In this document: in pieces, positions 7,949-16,353 of the stretch
How the letters are laid out: each line of letters opens with the position of its first letter
Position numbering within the stretch: position 1 is the first letter of the stretch
NCBI RefSeq assembly: GCF_900116905.1
Contig: NZ_FPCG01000003.1
Location: 1-64,000, forward strand
Origin: Micrococcus terreus
GTDB lineage: Bacteria; Actinomycetota; Actinomycetes; Actinomycetales; Micrococcaceae
Length of the DNA: 64,000 nt
Direction: 5' to 3'
The notes under the pieces: model-generated
Databases searched by the model: none
The model's input: only the letters and a program-made list of their open reading frames with translations
What the model was told of the DNA's origin: nothing
Program-made: the position numbers and the translations under genes

Positions 7949-9430
7949 ATGACCACCGTCTCCTCCCCCCACCACGCGCCCGTCACCACCGCCGATCAGC
8001 TCGGCGCACGGCGGATCGGCGTCCCCTCGCTGGTCTTCATGATCATCGCCGCCTCCGCCCCGCTGACCGTGGTGGCCGGCGGCGTCCCCAGCAACTTCGC
8101 CGTGACCGGCCTGCTGGGCATCCCGCTGTCCTTCCTGGTGCTGGGCGTGGTGCTGCTGCTGTTCTCCATCGGCTACGCCGCCATGTCCCAGCACGTGCAC
8201 AACGCCGGTGCGTTCTTCGCCTACATCGCCAAGGGTCTGGGCAAGTCGGCCGGTGTGGGTGCCTCGCTCGTGGCACTCGTGGCCTACAACGCCATGCAGA
8301 TCGGCATCGCCGGCATGTTCGGCTTCGTCCTCTCCTCCTTCCTGGAGGGCCAGTTCGGGCTGGCTGTCCCCTGGTGGGCCTGTGCGCTCGTGGCCTGGGT
8401 GCTGGTGGGCGTGCTGGGCGTGAACCGCGTGGACCTCTCGGCCAAGGTGCTCGGGGTGATCGTGGCACTGGAGTTCGTGATCGTGCTGGTCTACGACCTG
8501 ATGGGCCTGAGCGCCGCCCCGGAGGGCATCTCCGCGGACGGCCTGCTGCCGGACCAGCTCTTCGCCGCCGGTGTGGGTGCGGCCCTGGTGTTCTCGATCG
8601 CCGCGTTCATGGGGTTCGAGTCCGGGGCCATCTACAACGAGGAGGTGAAGGACCCGAAGCGGACCGCCGGCCGGGCCACGGTGATCGCCATCATCCTGAT
8701 CGCGGTGTTCTACGCGTTCTCCGCTTGGGCGATGACCATGGCCGAGGGGCCCTCGAACGTGGTGGCCGCCTCCCAGGAGAACGGTCCGGACCTGATGTTC
8801 GTCTTCCTGGCAGAGCGCGGCCCGGCCTGGTTCATGGACCTGGCGAACATCATGTTCATGACCAGCCTGATCGCCGCCCTGCTCGCCTTCCACAACATCG
8901 TGGCCCGCTACTTCTTCGCCCTGGGGCGCGAGCGTGTGGTCCCGCACTGGCTGGCCCGCACCTCCACGCGGACCGGCGCCCCGGTGGCCGGCTCCCTGGC
9001 CCAGTCCGGTCTGGCACTGATCGTGCTGATCGTCTTCGCGATCTCCGGTGCCGGGTCTGACGATCCGCTGTTCCCCGTGGTCACCCTCTTCACCTGGCTG
9101 ACCAACATGGGCGCGTTCGGGCTGGTGCTGCTGATGGCCCTGACCTCCCTGGCGGTGGTGGGCTACCTGCGCCGCTTCGAGCACGAGTACTCCGTGTGGA
9201 CCCGGATGATCGCCCCGGGGCTGGCCGCGATCGGCCTGATCGTGCTGTTCGTGATGATCATCCTGAACTTCTCCGTGCTGATCGGCGCCGAGGGCGAGAG
9301 CGTGCTGAGCTGGCTGCTCCCCGTGCTCGTGCTGGCCCCCGGAGCGATCGGCACCGCCTGGGCGCTGTGGCTGAAGTCCAACCGACCGCAGACCTACGCC
9401 GGGATCGCCACCGGCGGCGAGCTGGGCTAA
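7949..9430 (+). CDS. APC family amino acid/amine permease
   Basis: This 493-residue protein has about twelve hydrophobic segments beginning at residue ~27 (LVFMIIAASAPLTVVAGGVP). The first helix pair carries the APC-superfamily pattern, and a conserved GFESGAIYNEEVKDP loop lies near the middle. It belongs to the inner-membrane APC transporters that import amino acids or amines. Its place between the FeaR-like regulator and the aldehyde dehydrogenase suggests that it brings in the amine oxidised by the copper amine oxidase. The ATG at 7949 (MTTVSSPHH) follows a GAGGTG site; an earlier ATG at 7910 would add 13 poorly conserved residues. Confidence 0.88.
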   Translation: MTTVSSPHHAPVTTADQLGARRIGVPSLVFMIIAASAPLTVVAGGVPSNFAVTGLLGIPLSFLVLGVVLLLFSIGYAAMSQHVHNAGAFFAYIAKGLGKSAGVGASLVALVAYNAMQIGIAGMFGFVLSSFLEGQFGLAVPWWACALVAWVLVGVLGVNRVDLSAKVLGVIVALEFVIVLVYDLMGLSAAPEGISADGLLPDQLFAAGVGAALVFSIAAFMGFESGAIYNEEVKDPKRTAGRATVIAIILIAVFYAFSAWAMTMAEGPSNVVAASQENGPDLMFVFLAERGPAWFMDLANIMFMTSLIAALLAFHNIVARYFFALGRERVVPHWLARTSTRTGAPVAGSLAQSGLALIVLIVFAISGAGSDDPLFPVVTLFTWLTNMGAFGLVLLMALTSLAVVGYLRRFEHEYSVWTRMIAPGLAAIGLIVLFVMIILNFSVLIGAEGESVLSWLLPVLVLAPGAIGTAWALWLKSNRPQTYAGIATGGELG

Positions 9431-9494
9431 CCCGTCCGGCCCCTCTGACACCCTGACCTCAGAACCGAATCCCCCGAGCTCGAAGGAGAGCACC

Positions 9495-10922
9495 ATGACC
9501 CAGAACCAGACCACCCTGACCTACGAGGAGCTGCTCGCCGCCATCTCGGCACCCGAGGGGCAGGGAGCCGAGCTGAAGGACCCTGCCACCGGGGCCGTCG
9601 TCGGGAGGGCGCCGCAGGCCTCCACCGCGGACCTGGACGCCGCCGTGGAGAAGGCGCGCGCCGCGCAGAAGGAGTGGGCCAAGCTCTCGCACGCCGAGCG
9701 TTCCGAGCACCTGAACCGGGCCGCGGATGCGATCGAGGCCAACGCCGAGACTCTGGCCGAACTGCTCTCCCGCGAGCAGGGCAAGCCGCTGAACGGTCCG
9801 AACGCGCGGTTCGAGGTGGGCGGATGCTCGGCGTGGACCCGGGCGAACGCCGCCTTCCCCGTGGAGCCGGAGGTGCTGGTGGATGACGAGTCCGGGCACG
9901 CCGAGCTGCACTGGACGCCGATCGGGGTGGTGGGTGCCATCGGCCCCTGGAACTGGCCGATGATGATCTCCATCTGGCAGATCGCCCCGGCGCTGCGCAT
10001 GGGCAACACCGTGGTGCTCAAGCCCTCCGAGTACACCCCGCTGTCCGTGCTGGGCCTGGCCCACGTGATGAACCAGGTCCTGCCGGAGGGCGTGCTGCAG
10101 GTCCTGGCCGGAGACGGTGAGCTCGGCCGGGCCATCACCTCCCATGACGGGATCGACAAGGTCACCTTCACTGGATCCGTGGAGACCGGCAAGGCGATCA
10201 TGCGCTCCGCCGCGGACGACCTGAAGCGCCTGACCCTGGAGCTGGGCGGGAATGACGCCGGGATCGTGCTCGAGGATGCGGACCCGAAGGCGCTGGCCGA
10301 GGGACTGTTCTGGGGTGCGTTCATCAACACCGGTCAGACCTGCGCCGCGCTCAAGCGCCTCTACGTTCCGGACTCGCTGTACGACGCCGTGTGCGAGGCG
10401 CTGGTGGAGGTCGCCCAGAAGATGCCGATGGGTGTGGGGCTGGAGGAGGAGAACGTGCTCGGACCGCTGCAGAACAAGGCGCAGTGGGAGATCGTGGACC
10501 GGCTGGTGCGCGCCGCGAAGGACGGTGGCGGGCGCGTGCTGGTGGGCGGCGATCCGGACCCTGACCAGGACGGATACTTCTACCCCACCACGCTCGTGGC
10601 CGACCTGGACAACGACAACCCGCTGGTGGCCGAGGAGCAGTTCGGGCCCGCGCTCCCGATCATCCGCTACACCGACCTGGACCAGGCGATCGAGTGGGCC
10701 AACGGGCTCGAGGTCGGGCTGGGCTCCTCCGTGTGGGGCACGGACCTGGACGCCGCCGCCGAGGTGGCCGCACGGCTCGAGGCCGGCACCACGTGGATTA
10801 ACAAGCACGGCGCCATCGACCCCCGCGTGCCCTTCGGCGGCGTGAAGCAGTCCGGATTCGGCCTCGAGTTCGGCGTGGAGGGGCTCAAGCAGATGGCCCT
10901 GCCCAAGGTCATCTCCCGGTAG
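9495..10922 (+). CDS. NAD(P)-dependent aldehyde dehydrogenase
   Basis: This 475-residue cytoplasmic enzyme oxidises an aldehyde to the carboxylic acid. The signature residues are present: general base Glu249 in LTLELGGNDAG, nucleophile Cys283 in NTGQTCAALKR, the Rossmann region around FTGSVETGKAI, and the C-terminal PFGGVKQSGFG. It lies 64 bp after the permease, with GAAGGAG ahead of the ATG. In this cluster it would act on the aldehyde made by the copper amine oxidase, giving for example phenylacetate or 4-hydroxyphenylacetate. The exact substrate cannot be read from sequence. A copy of the word GGCCGTCGTCGGGA lies inside the gene at 9593-9606. Confidence 0.92.
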   Translation: MTQNQTTLTYEELLAAISAPEGQGAELKDPATGAVVGRAPQASTADLDAAVEKARAAQKEWAKLSHAERSEHLNRAADAIEANAETLAELLSREQGKPLNGPNARFEVGGCSAWTRANAAFPVEPEVLVDDESGHAELHWTPIGVVGAIGPWNWPMMISIWQIAPALRMGNTVVLKPSEYTPLSVLGLAHVMNQVLPEGVLQVLAGDGELGRAITSHDGIDKVTFTGSVETGKAIMRSAADDLKRLTLELGGNDAGIVLEDADPKALAEGLFWGAFINTGQTCAALKRLYVPDSLYDAVCEALVEVAQKMPMGVGLEEENVLGPLQNKAQWEIVDRLVRAAKDGGGRVLVGGDPDPDQDGYFYPTTLVADLDNDNPLVAEEQFGPALPIIRYTDLDQAIEWANGLEVGLGSSVWGTDLDAAAEVAARLEAGTTWINKHGAIDPRVPFGGVKQSGFGLEFGVEGLKQMALPKVISR

Positions 10923-10948
10923 TCAGCAGGATCAGAAGAGCACCGTCC

Positions 10949-11024
10949 CGACGACGGCCACCCACCTCTCAGCCAAGGGGCACCTCAGGTGCCCTGAGAC
11001 AGGGACGGTGGGTGGCCGTCGTCG
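10949..11024 (+). terminator. Terminator-like hairpin built from an inverted pair of the CGACGACGG word
   Basis: CGACGACGGCCACCCACC (10949-10966) pairs perfectly over 18 bp with its complement at 11007-11024. The interior contains a second hairpin (GGGCACCT / AGGTGCCC). It starts about 25 bp after the aldehyde dehydrogenase stop and is the probable end of that operon. There is no clear T-run. Confidence 0.65.
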
Positions 11025-11052
11025 TGATGTGCCCGTCCCTTGTGCAACTGCG

Positions 11053-11109
11053 GGTCAGTTATCACTGGCAAGACCCCGGATTCGGGGCTATGAGGTGGAT
11101 TTCTGACCT
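11053..11109. repeat. 58-bp palindrome family, decayed copy
   Basis: The left arm GGTCAGTTATCAC and the inner ACCCCGGATTCGGGGC hairpin match the family. The right arm has drifted (GGTGGATTTCTGACCT where the complete copies read GGGTGATAACTGACCT). The element lies between the aldehyde dehydrogenase terminator and the P-type ATPase gene. Confidence 0.65.
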
Positions 11110-11192
11110 TTCGATGCACGTGGGTGTACAGGCGGGGAGCGTGTCCGGGACACTCGATAGGGTGGAGGGGCACCCCACCGGAAGCTGAGCTG

Positions 11193-13964
11193 ATGCACCC
11201 GATCACGGAACTGCCCCCGCACGCACTGCCCTCTGACGAGGTCCTCCACCACCTGGAGGCCACCGCCGACGGGTTGGACTCCGCCGCGCACGCCGCGCGG
11301 TTGGAGGAGCATGGTCGCAACGAGCTCGAGGTCGCCAAGCCGGATCCGTGGTGGCTGACTCTGCTGCGGCAGTTCGCCAGCCCGATGATCATCTTCCTGC
11401 TGACCGCCGCCGTGGTGACCACCCTGATGCAGGAGTGGATCGACACCGGCGCCATCCTGCTCGCGCTGATCCTCAACGCCGTGATCGGGTTCTGGCAGGA
11501 GCGCAAGGCCGCCTCGGATGTGCAGGCGCTGCGCTCGCTCTCCAGCCCCACCGCGCGGGTGCGCCGGGAGGGGACCACGCAGACGGTGGACGCCGCGAGC
11601 GTGGTGCCCGGGGACGTGGTGCTGCTCGAGTCCGGCGACCGGGTGCCCGCCGACCTGCGGCTGCTGGAGACCTCCGGGCTGCGCGTGGACGAGTCCATGC
11701 TGACCGGCGAGGTGCTGGCCGTGGACAAGTCCGTGGACCCCGTGGACGCGGACACCCCCATGGCCGAGCGGCACTGCATGGTCTACTCCGGAACCCTGGT
11801 GGTGACCGGGCGGGCGGCCGGCGTCACCACTGCCACCGGGCGGCACTCCGAGCTCGGAGAGATCAACGAGCTGGTCCAGACCGAGGCCACTCAGACCCCG
11901 CTGCAGATCCTCACCCACCGCATGGAGAAGACCATCGCCGTGGTGATCCTGGGGGTCGCGGCGGTGCTGTTCGTGATCGGGCTGGCTTCCGGCACGCCGG
12001 CCTCCGAGCTGTTCCGCACCGCGGTGGCGCTGATCGTGTCCTCCATGCCGGAGGCCCTGCCGATCGTGCTGACCGTGGCCATGGGTGTGGGCGTCTCCCG
12101 CATGGCCGCGCGCAATGCTGTGGTCCGGCGGCTGCCCAGTGTGGAGACGTTGGGCTCCACCACAGTGATCGGCTCGGACAAGACCGGCACGCTGACCCAG
12201 AACCGGCTGACCGTGGAGCGGATCTGGAGCGCCGCCGGGTTCCGGGACCTCACTGACGGGCCGGACCGGTCCGAGCTGAGCGAGCTGGAGTGCGCGGTGG
12301 CCCGGGCCGGTGCGCGCACGAATGAGGCACGACTGGCGGGTGCCGCTGGTGCTGGCGGTGCTGGTGGCGGGGACGCTGGCGGGCGTGATGCGGCGCAGGC
12401 CGATCCGGCCGACGCCCTCCAGGGCGACGCGGTGGATGTGGCCATGGCCGCTCTCGCCCTGCGCGCCGGGGTGCTGGCCCCAGAGGACCTGGAGACCGCG
12501 CGCGAGCGGGACATGCCCTATGAGCCGCACCTGCAGTTCTCCCAGTCCGTGGTGACCGAGCCGGACGGCGACCGCGTCCTCTACGTCAAGGGTGCGCCGG
12601 AGCGGGTGCTCCGGTTCTGCGACCGCTGGGCCGGTCCCGGCGGCGTGGAGAAGCTGGATCAGGAGGCGCACGAGGAGATCGCCGCGGCCAACGAGCAGAT
12701 GGCCGAAGACGGACTGCGCGTGCTGGCCACCGCGTGCCGGCGCATCCCGGACGGCGCCGAGCTGCCGGAGGAGCTGCCCGAACCGGAGTCGCTGATCCTG
12801 CTGGGCCTGGAGGGCATGGCCGATCCTCCCCGACCCGGGGTTCCGGAGGCCGTGGCGGACTGCCAGCGCGCGGGCATCCGCGTCATGATGATCACCGGTG
12901 ACCACCCGGTCACGGCCGCCTCGATCGGCGCCCGGCTGGGTCTGGACTCCGGTCCGGACACACCGCCGCTGACCGGACGCGAGGTGGATGAGCTGGACGA
13001 CGCTGCCCTCACCGAGCGCCTGCGCACCGTCTCGATCGCCGCCCGGATGACCCCGCAGAACAAGCTGCGCGTGGTGGACCTGCTGCGCGCCCAGGGCGAG
13101 ACCGTGGCCGTGACCGGAGACGGCGTGAACGACGCCCCCGCCCTGAAGGCAGCCTCGATCGGGGTGGCCATGGGCCGCTCCGGCACCGACGTGGCCCGGG
13201 AGTCCGCGGACGTGGTGCTCACGGACGACAACTTCGTGACCATCGTGGACGCCGTGGAGCAGGGGCGCGTCACCTTCTCCTCCATCCGCAAGGCCAGCTT
13301 CTTCCTGCTCGCCAACGCCACCGCGTTCCTGGTGGCCGTGGCCGCGAACATGTTCACCGAGCTGCCGCTGATCTTCCTGCCCGTCATGCTGCTGTGGACC
13401 AACATCGTCACCAGCGGACTGCAGGACGTGGCGCTCGCATTCGAGAAGGGCGAGGGGGACGAGCTCACCCAACGCCCGCGCGACGCCTCCGAAGGTGTGC
13501 TCAACCGCACCATGTGGATCCGCACCGCCCTGACCGGCGTGTGGATGGCCGTGGGCACCCTGTTGGTCTACCGGTTCTCCCTGGCCGCCGGGTACGAGCT
13601 CGACCACGCCCGCACCTTCGCGCTGACCACCATGGTCCTCTTCAACTTCTTCAACGTGATGAACGCACGGACCGAACGCCGCTCGGTGTTCGGCATCAGC
13701 CCCTTCAGCAACCCTCTGTTGATCGCCTCCAGCATCGCCGCACTCATCCTGCACTGGGCTGTGATGAACTGGTCCGTCACCGCCGGGATCATGGGACTGT
13801 CCCCGCTCACCCTGGGCGACTGGGCACTGTGCGTGGTCATCGGAGCGACCGTGCTGGGAGTGGTGGAGCTGGAGAAGCTGCTGCGCCGTCGTCGGGCCGG
13901 GGAATCTGCAGGTCAGTCATCACCCGCACGCGGCCTGAATCCGGCTCATGCGGGTGATAACTGA
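11193..13964 (+). CDS. Cation-transporting P-type ATPase (P2A-like)
   Basis: This 923-residue membrane pump has every catalytic P-type motif. These are the N-terminal cation-ATPase domain, TGE in the actuator (MLTGEVLAVDKS), the phosphorylated Asp329 in SDKTGTLTQN, KGAPE in the nucleotide domain, and TGDGVNDAPAL in the hinge. Helix M4 reads SSMPEALPIVLTVAMG, close to the PEALP/PEGLP of calcium- or monovalent-cation P2 pumps. It lacks the CPC motif of heavy-metal pumps. The transported ion is not determined. An Ala/Gly-rich insert follows residue ~385. The start at 11193 (MHPITELPP) fits the family N-terminus. The last ~17 residues and the stop are encoded by a 58-bp palindrome, so the tail is probably acquired. 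The gene is single, with no partner nearby. Confidence 0.9.
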   Translation: MHPITELPPHALPSDEVLHHLEATADGLDSAAHAARLEEHGRNELEVAKPDPWWLTLLRQFASPMIIFLLTAAVVTTLMQEWIDTGAILLALILNAVIGFWQERKAASDVQALRSLSSPTARVRREGTTQTVDAASVVPGDVVLLESGDRVPADLRLLETSGLRVDESMLTGEVLAVDKSVDPVDADTPMAERHCMVYSGTLVVTGRAAGVTTATGRHSELGEINELVQTEATQTPLQILTHRMEKTIAVVILGVAAVLFVIGLASGTPASELFRTAVALIVSSMPEALPIVLTVAMGVGVSRMAARNAVVRRLPSVETLGSTTVIGSDKTGTLTQNRLTVERIWSAAGFRDLTDGPDRSELSELECAVARAGARTNEARLAGAAGAGGAGGGDAGGRDAAQADPADALQGDAVDVAMAALALRAGVLAPEDLETARERDMPYEPHLQFSQSVVTEPDGDRVLYVKGAPERVLRFCDRWAGPGGVEKLDQEAHEEIAAANEQMAEDGLRVLATACRRIPDGAELPEELPEPESLILLGLEGMADPPRPGVPEAVADCQRAGIRVMMITGDHPVTAASIGARLGLDSGPDTPPLTGREVDELDDAALTERLRTVSIAARMTPQNKLRVVDLLRAQGETVAVTGDGVNDAPALKAASIGVAMGRSGTDVARESADVVLTDDNFVTIVDAVEQGRVTFSSIRKASFFLLANATAFLVAVAANMFTELPLIFLPVMLLWTNIVTSGLQDVALAFEKGEGDELTQRPRDASEGVLNRTMWIRTALTGVWMAVGTLLVYRFSLAAGYELDHARTFALTTMVLFNFFNVMNARTERRSVFGISPFSNPLLIASSIAALILHWAVMNWSVTAGIMGLSPLTLGDWALCVVIGATVLGVVELEKLLRRRRAGESAGQSSPARGLNPAHAGDN

Positions 13965-13967
13965 CCT
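13910..13967. repeat. 58-bp intergenic palindrome, complete copy
   Basis: The arms AGGTCAGTCATCACCCGCA and TGCGGGTGATAACTGACCT pair with one mismatch around an inner GGCCTGAATCCGGC-type hairpin. The length is the same as the copy at 3531-3588. It overlaps the 3' end of the P-type ATPase frame and separates it from the convergent flavin reductase gene, consistent with a bidirectional terminator. Confidence 0.78.
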
Positions 13968-14000
13968 CCAGTTGCGGGGGGTCGGGGGCGCGGGGGAGAG

Positions 14001-14675
14001 TCAGGCCCGAGGCCGCTCCAGCGCGATGATCTCGCCCAACCGCGCCCACTCGTTGCGTCCGAGCCGGGCCATGGGGTCCAGCGCGCGGGCGTCCGGCAGG
14101 GTGCGGCCGCGCGCGTCCGTGGTCAGCACAGCGGTGTCCACACTGACGTGCCTGACCTGACCGAGCACCAGGAAGCTGTCACCCACGGGGATCACCTCGT
14201 GCAGGGTGCACTCCAGCACGGCCGGCGAGTCCGCCACGCGCGGTGGGCGGATGGTCACCGAGTCCTCCTTCCCGACGACGGCCGCTGCGAACTCGTCCAC
14301 CTCGCCCGGGTAGGGGGCTGAGGTCTGATTGGCCTGATCGGCCAGGCGGTGCGGGACCAGGGAGACGCTGAACTGGCCGGTGGCCTCGATGTTGCGCAGC
14401 GAGTCCTTGCGTCCCGTGGAGCCGAAGAGGACGATCGGCGGCTGACCGGACGCCACGGTGAAGAACGAGTGCGGGGCCAGGTTCGGGGTGCCGTCCGCGC
14501 TGAGGGTGCCCACCCAGGCGATGGGCCGGGGGATGAGGATCGACTTCACCAACAGGGTGGTCTCGGCGTCGCCCAGCTCGGCCGGGTCGAACTCGGTGCG
14601 GTGGGGTGCGGGGTTCTGGTGCTGGGGTTCGGGCTGGTGGGAATCGCGCGCGGGGGCCTCGGAGTGCTCGCTCAT
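14001..14675 (-). CDS. Flavin reductase-like (FMN-binding split-barrel) protein
   Basis: This 224-residue protein resembles the flavin reductase/FMN-binding family. Conserved blocks are the IPRPIAWVGTLSADGTPNLA strand pair, HSFFTVASGQPPIVLFGS, and a central RNIEATGQFSVSLV segment. Family members bind FMN, and some reduce free flavin for partner oxygenases; the role of this one is unknown. It overlaps the upstream AlkA-type gene by 4 bp (ATGA), so both come from one transcript. The start at 14675 (MSEHSEAP) is at that overlap; the first ~35 residues are a low-complexity Pro/Gln-rich leader. The word TCCCGACGACGGCC occurs inside the gene at 14270-14283. Confidence 0.8.
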   Translation of the reverse strand: MSEHSEAPARDSHQPEPQHQNPAPHRTEFDPAELGDAETTLLVKSILIPRPIAWVGTLSADGTPNLAPHSFFTVASGQPPIVLFGSTGRKDSLRNIEATGQFSVSLVPHRLADQANQTSAPYPGEVDEFAAAVVGKEDSVTIRPPRVADSPAVLECTLHEVIPVGDSFLVLGQVRHVSVDTAVLTTDARGRTLPDARALDPMARLGRNEWARLGEIIALERPRA

Positions 14676-15757
14676 GGCTCCAGTCTGGCAGGCGGTGTGC
14701 CCGGTGCGGCTCCGGGGGGACCCGCTGCGCGCCAGAGGTGCAGCACCGCGTACGACCGCCACGGGGACCACCTCTCCGCGTGATCGGCCAGCGCCCGGTG
14801 CTCCCGTGCGGTGGCCCGGCCCTGCGCCGCCGGAAGGATCCCGAGTGCACGAGCACCGGCCACCAGGGCGACGTCCCCGGGCAGCCACGCATCCGGGTCC
14901 CGGGCCACTCGCATGCTGATGTACCCGGCGGTCCAGGGGCCGATGCCGGGCAGCTCCAGGAGCCGGGCGCGGAGGGCTGCGGCGTCCGGGGGTGCGCCCT
15001 CGTCAGTGCCCAGGTCGATCGCCCCATCCGCCAGCGCCCGGGCCGCCCCGCGCACCGCTTCGACACCCGCGCGCGGCAGCCGCAGCGGACGGTCGGGGTC
15101 CAGACTCTCACCGCGCCCTGGCGAGGGAGGAAGCTGCGCCAACTGGGCCGATGTCGGGAAGATCCTGCTCAGCCCCGCGAACGGCGAGTCACAGGGTGAA
15201 CCCAGCCGCGCTGCCAGGCGGGAGAGGTGCGTGCGCGCCGCGGCCACGGAGATCTGCCGGCCCACCAGCGCGCGGATCACCAGCTCCTGCGCGTCCGCCG
15301 CGCCGGGCACGCGCAGACCGGGGTGCGCGTGGACGGACGGGGTGAGATGTGGATCGGAGCTGAGCGCCGAGTCGACGACGTGGGGGTCCGTGTCCAGGTC
15401 GAACAGCCGCCGGAGCCTGCGCGCGGCCTCCTCCACGTCCTCCGGGGCGGCGGAGACCCGCGCGGTCAGGGTCCACGGTGCGGCCCGGCCGCCCCTGCCG
15501 GCACCACCTCCACCTCGGCGACGGGCCGTCACCTCCACGGATCCGGTTCCGTGGGGCAGGGCGAGGGTGCGCGCGTAGACCAGACGGCAGGGATCGGTCA
15601 GGTCGGTGGACTCCACTCCGGCGATCGCACGGGCGGCCAGGAAGGAGAAGATCCCCGGGGCGTCGTAGGGGTGCGGGGCTGAGAGGTCGACGGTGAGGGG
15701 CGTGCGCGCGGGCATCTGCTCAGTGAACCAGGCGGTCTGGGCAGGGTGGCAGTTCAC
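14672..15757 (-). CDS. alkA: DNA-3-methyladenine glycosylase II (AlkA-type)
   Basis: This 361-residue protein has the AlkA N-terminal domain (TPLTVDLSAPHPYDAPGIFSF at ~18-38) and a helix-hairpin-helix-GPD glycosylase domain (~165-330). The hairpin reads LLELPGIGPWTAGYI and the catalytic Asp lies in AWLPGDVAL. It removes alkylated purines to start base-excision repair. It corresponds to the C-terminal glycosylase half of Ada-AlkA fusions; the Ada Zn-binding and methyltransferase domains are absent here. The GTG start at 15757 has a GGAGAGG site; an internal ATG at 15715 is the alternative. It is translationally coupled to the flavin reductase-like gene and divergent from the WXG-like gene. Confidence 0.85.
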   Translation of the reverse strand: MNCHPAQTAWFTEQMPARTPLTVDLSAPHPYDAPGIFSFLAARAIAGVESTDLTDPCRLVYARTLALPHGTGSVEVTARRRGGGGAGRGGRAAPWTLTARVSAAPEDVEEAARRLRRLFDLDTDPHVVDSALSSDPHLTPSVHAHPGLRVPGAADAQELVIRALVGRQISVAAARTHLSRLAARLGSPCDSPFAGLSRIFPTSAQLAQLPPSPGRGESLDPDRPLRLPRAGVEAVRGAARALADGAIDLGTDEGAPPDAAALRARLLELPGIGPWTAGYISMRVARDPDAWLPGDVALVAGARALGILPAAQGRATAREHRALADHAERWSPWRSYAVLHLWRAAGPPGAAPGTPPARLEP

Positions 15758-15887
15758 GTCCTCTCCTGCACAGCAGACCGATCACGGCGCCGGGTCCCCA
15801 ACCGGGGAGGCTGGCCCACCACTGCGGGGTAGGGATTCATAGCGTGGTGGACAGCGAGATGGATGCTGTTCGACCAGGGAGGACATC

Positions 15888-16352
15888 GTGACGACGAGAC
15901 CGTGGGATCTGGCGCCCGGAGGGCCGTCCGTGGGGTTGGGCGAGATGGTCCCCTCAGCACTGCCCGTGGATCGGTTCTGCGACACCGCACACGGGGTGGC
16001 CCAGCTGATCGCTCCGGAGGAGTCCGTGCTGCGTGTGCTCGAGGCGGCGGTGGCCCAGCTGCACCAGGTGGTGGAGGAGCTGCGCGGCGTGGCTGCGGGG
16101 ACCCGGCAGATGGGGGAGTCCGTGGGGCAGCTGCTGACGATCGACTGGCGGTCCCCGGCGGGGGAGGCCTTCGTCGAGCGCACCGGTCGGATGCGGCTGC
16201 GCGCCGGTGAGCTGGCCGAGGTGGCTGAGGAGCTGGTGCTGACCTCGCGCGCTGCGATCGACGAGCTGCAGCACCGGATCGACCAGACACGGCAGAACAT
16301 CGCCGTGGCCAAGGCGACCGCCGTCACCGTGCTCAGCGGCGGGGTGTGCTGA
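15888..16352 (+). CDS. WXG100-like helical protein
   Basis: This 154-residue alpha-helical protein has two long helices flanking a turn with IDWRSPAGEAFVERTG (Trp87). That turn resembles the W-x-G / W-S-P-A-x-x-F turn of WXG100/ESX proteins, with a Ser-Pro variant instead of W-x-G. WXG proteins are type VII secretion substrates or chaperone-like partners of larger effectors. It is separated by a single base from the hydrolase gene downstream, so the two almost certainly act together. No ESX core gene (EccC ATPase) lies in the window. The assignment is by pattern and context, not by full-length match. Confidence 0.6.
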   Translation: MTTRPWDLAPGGPSVGLGEMVPSALPVDRFCDTAHGVAQLIAPEESVLRVLEAAVAQLHQVVEELRGVAAGTRQMGESVGQLLTIDWRSPAGEAFVERTGRMRLRAGELAEVAEELVLTSRAAIDELQHRIDQTRQNIAVAKATAVTVLSGGVC

Positions 16353-16353
16353 G

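Noticed and set aside
7235-9514. A 759-codon open frame on the minus strand opposite the araC and permease genes
   Set aside because: It is low-complexity, rich in His, Gln, Gly and Asp, and lies exactly antisense to two well-supported genes. This is the usual antisense artefact of high-GC codon bias.
11088-13754. An 888-codon frame antisense to the P-type ATPase gene
   Set aside because: It has no recognisable domain and a skewed composition, while the plus strand has every P-type motif.
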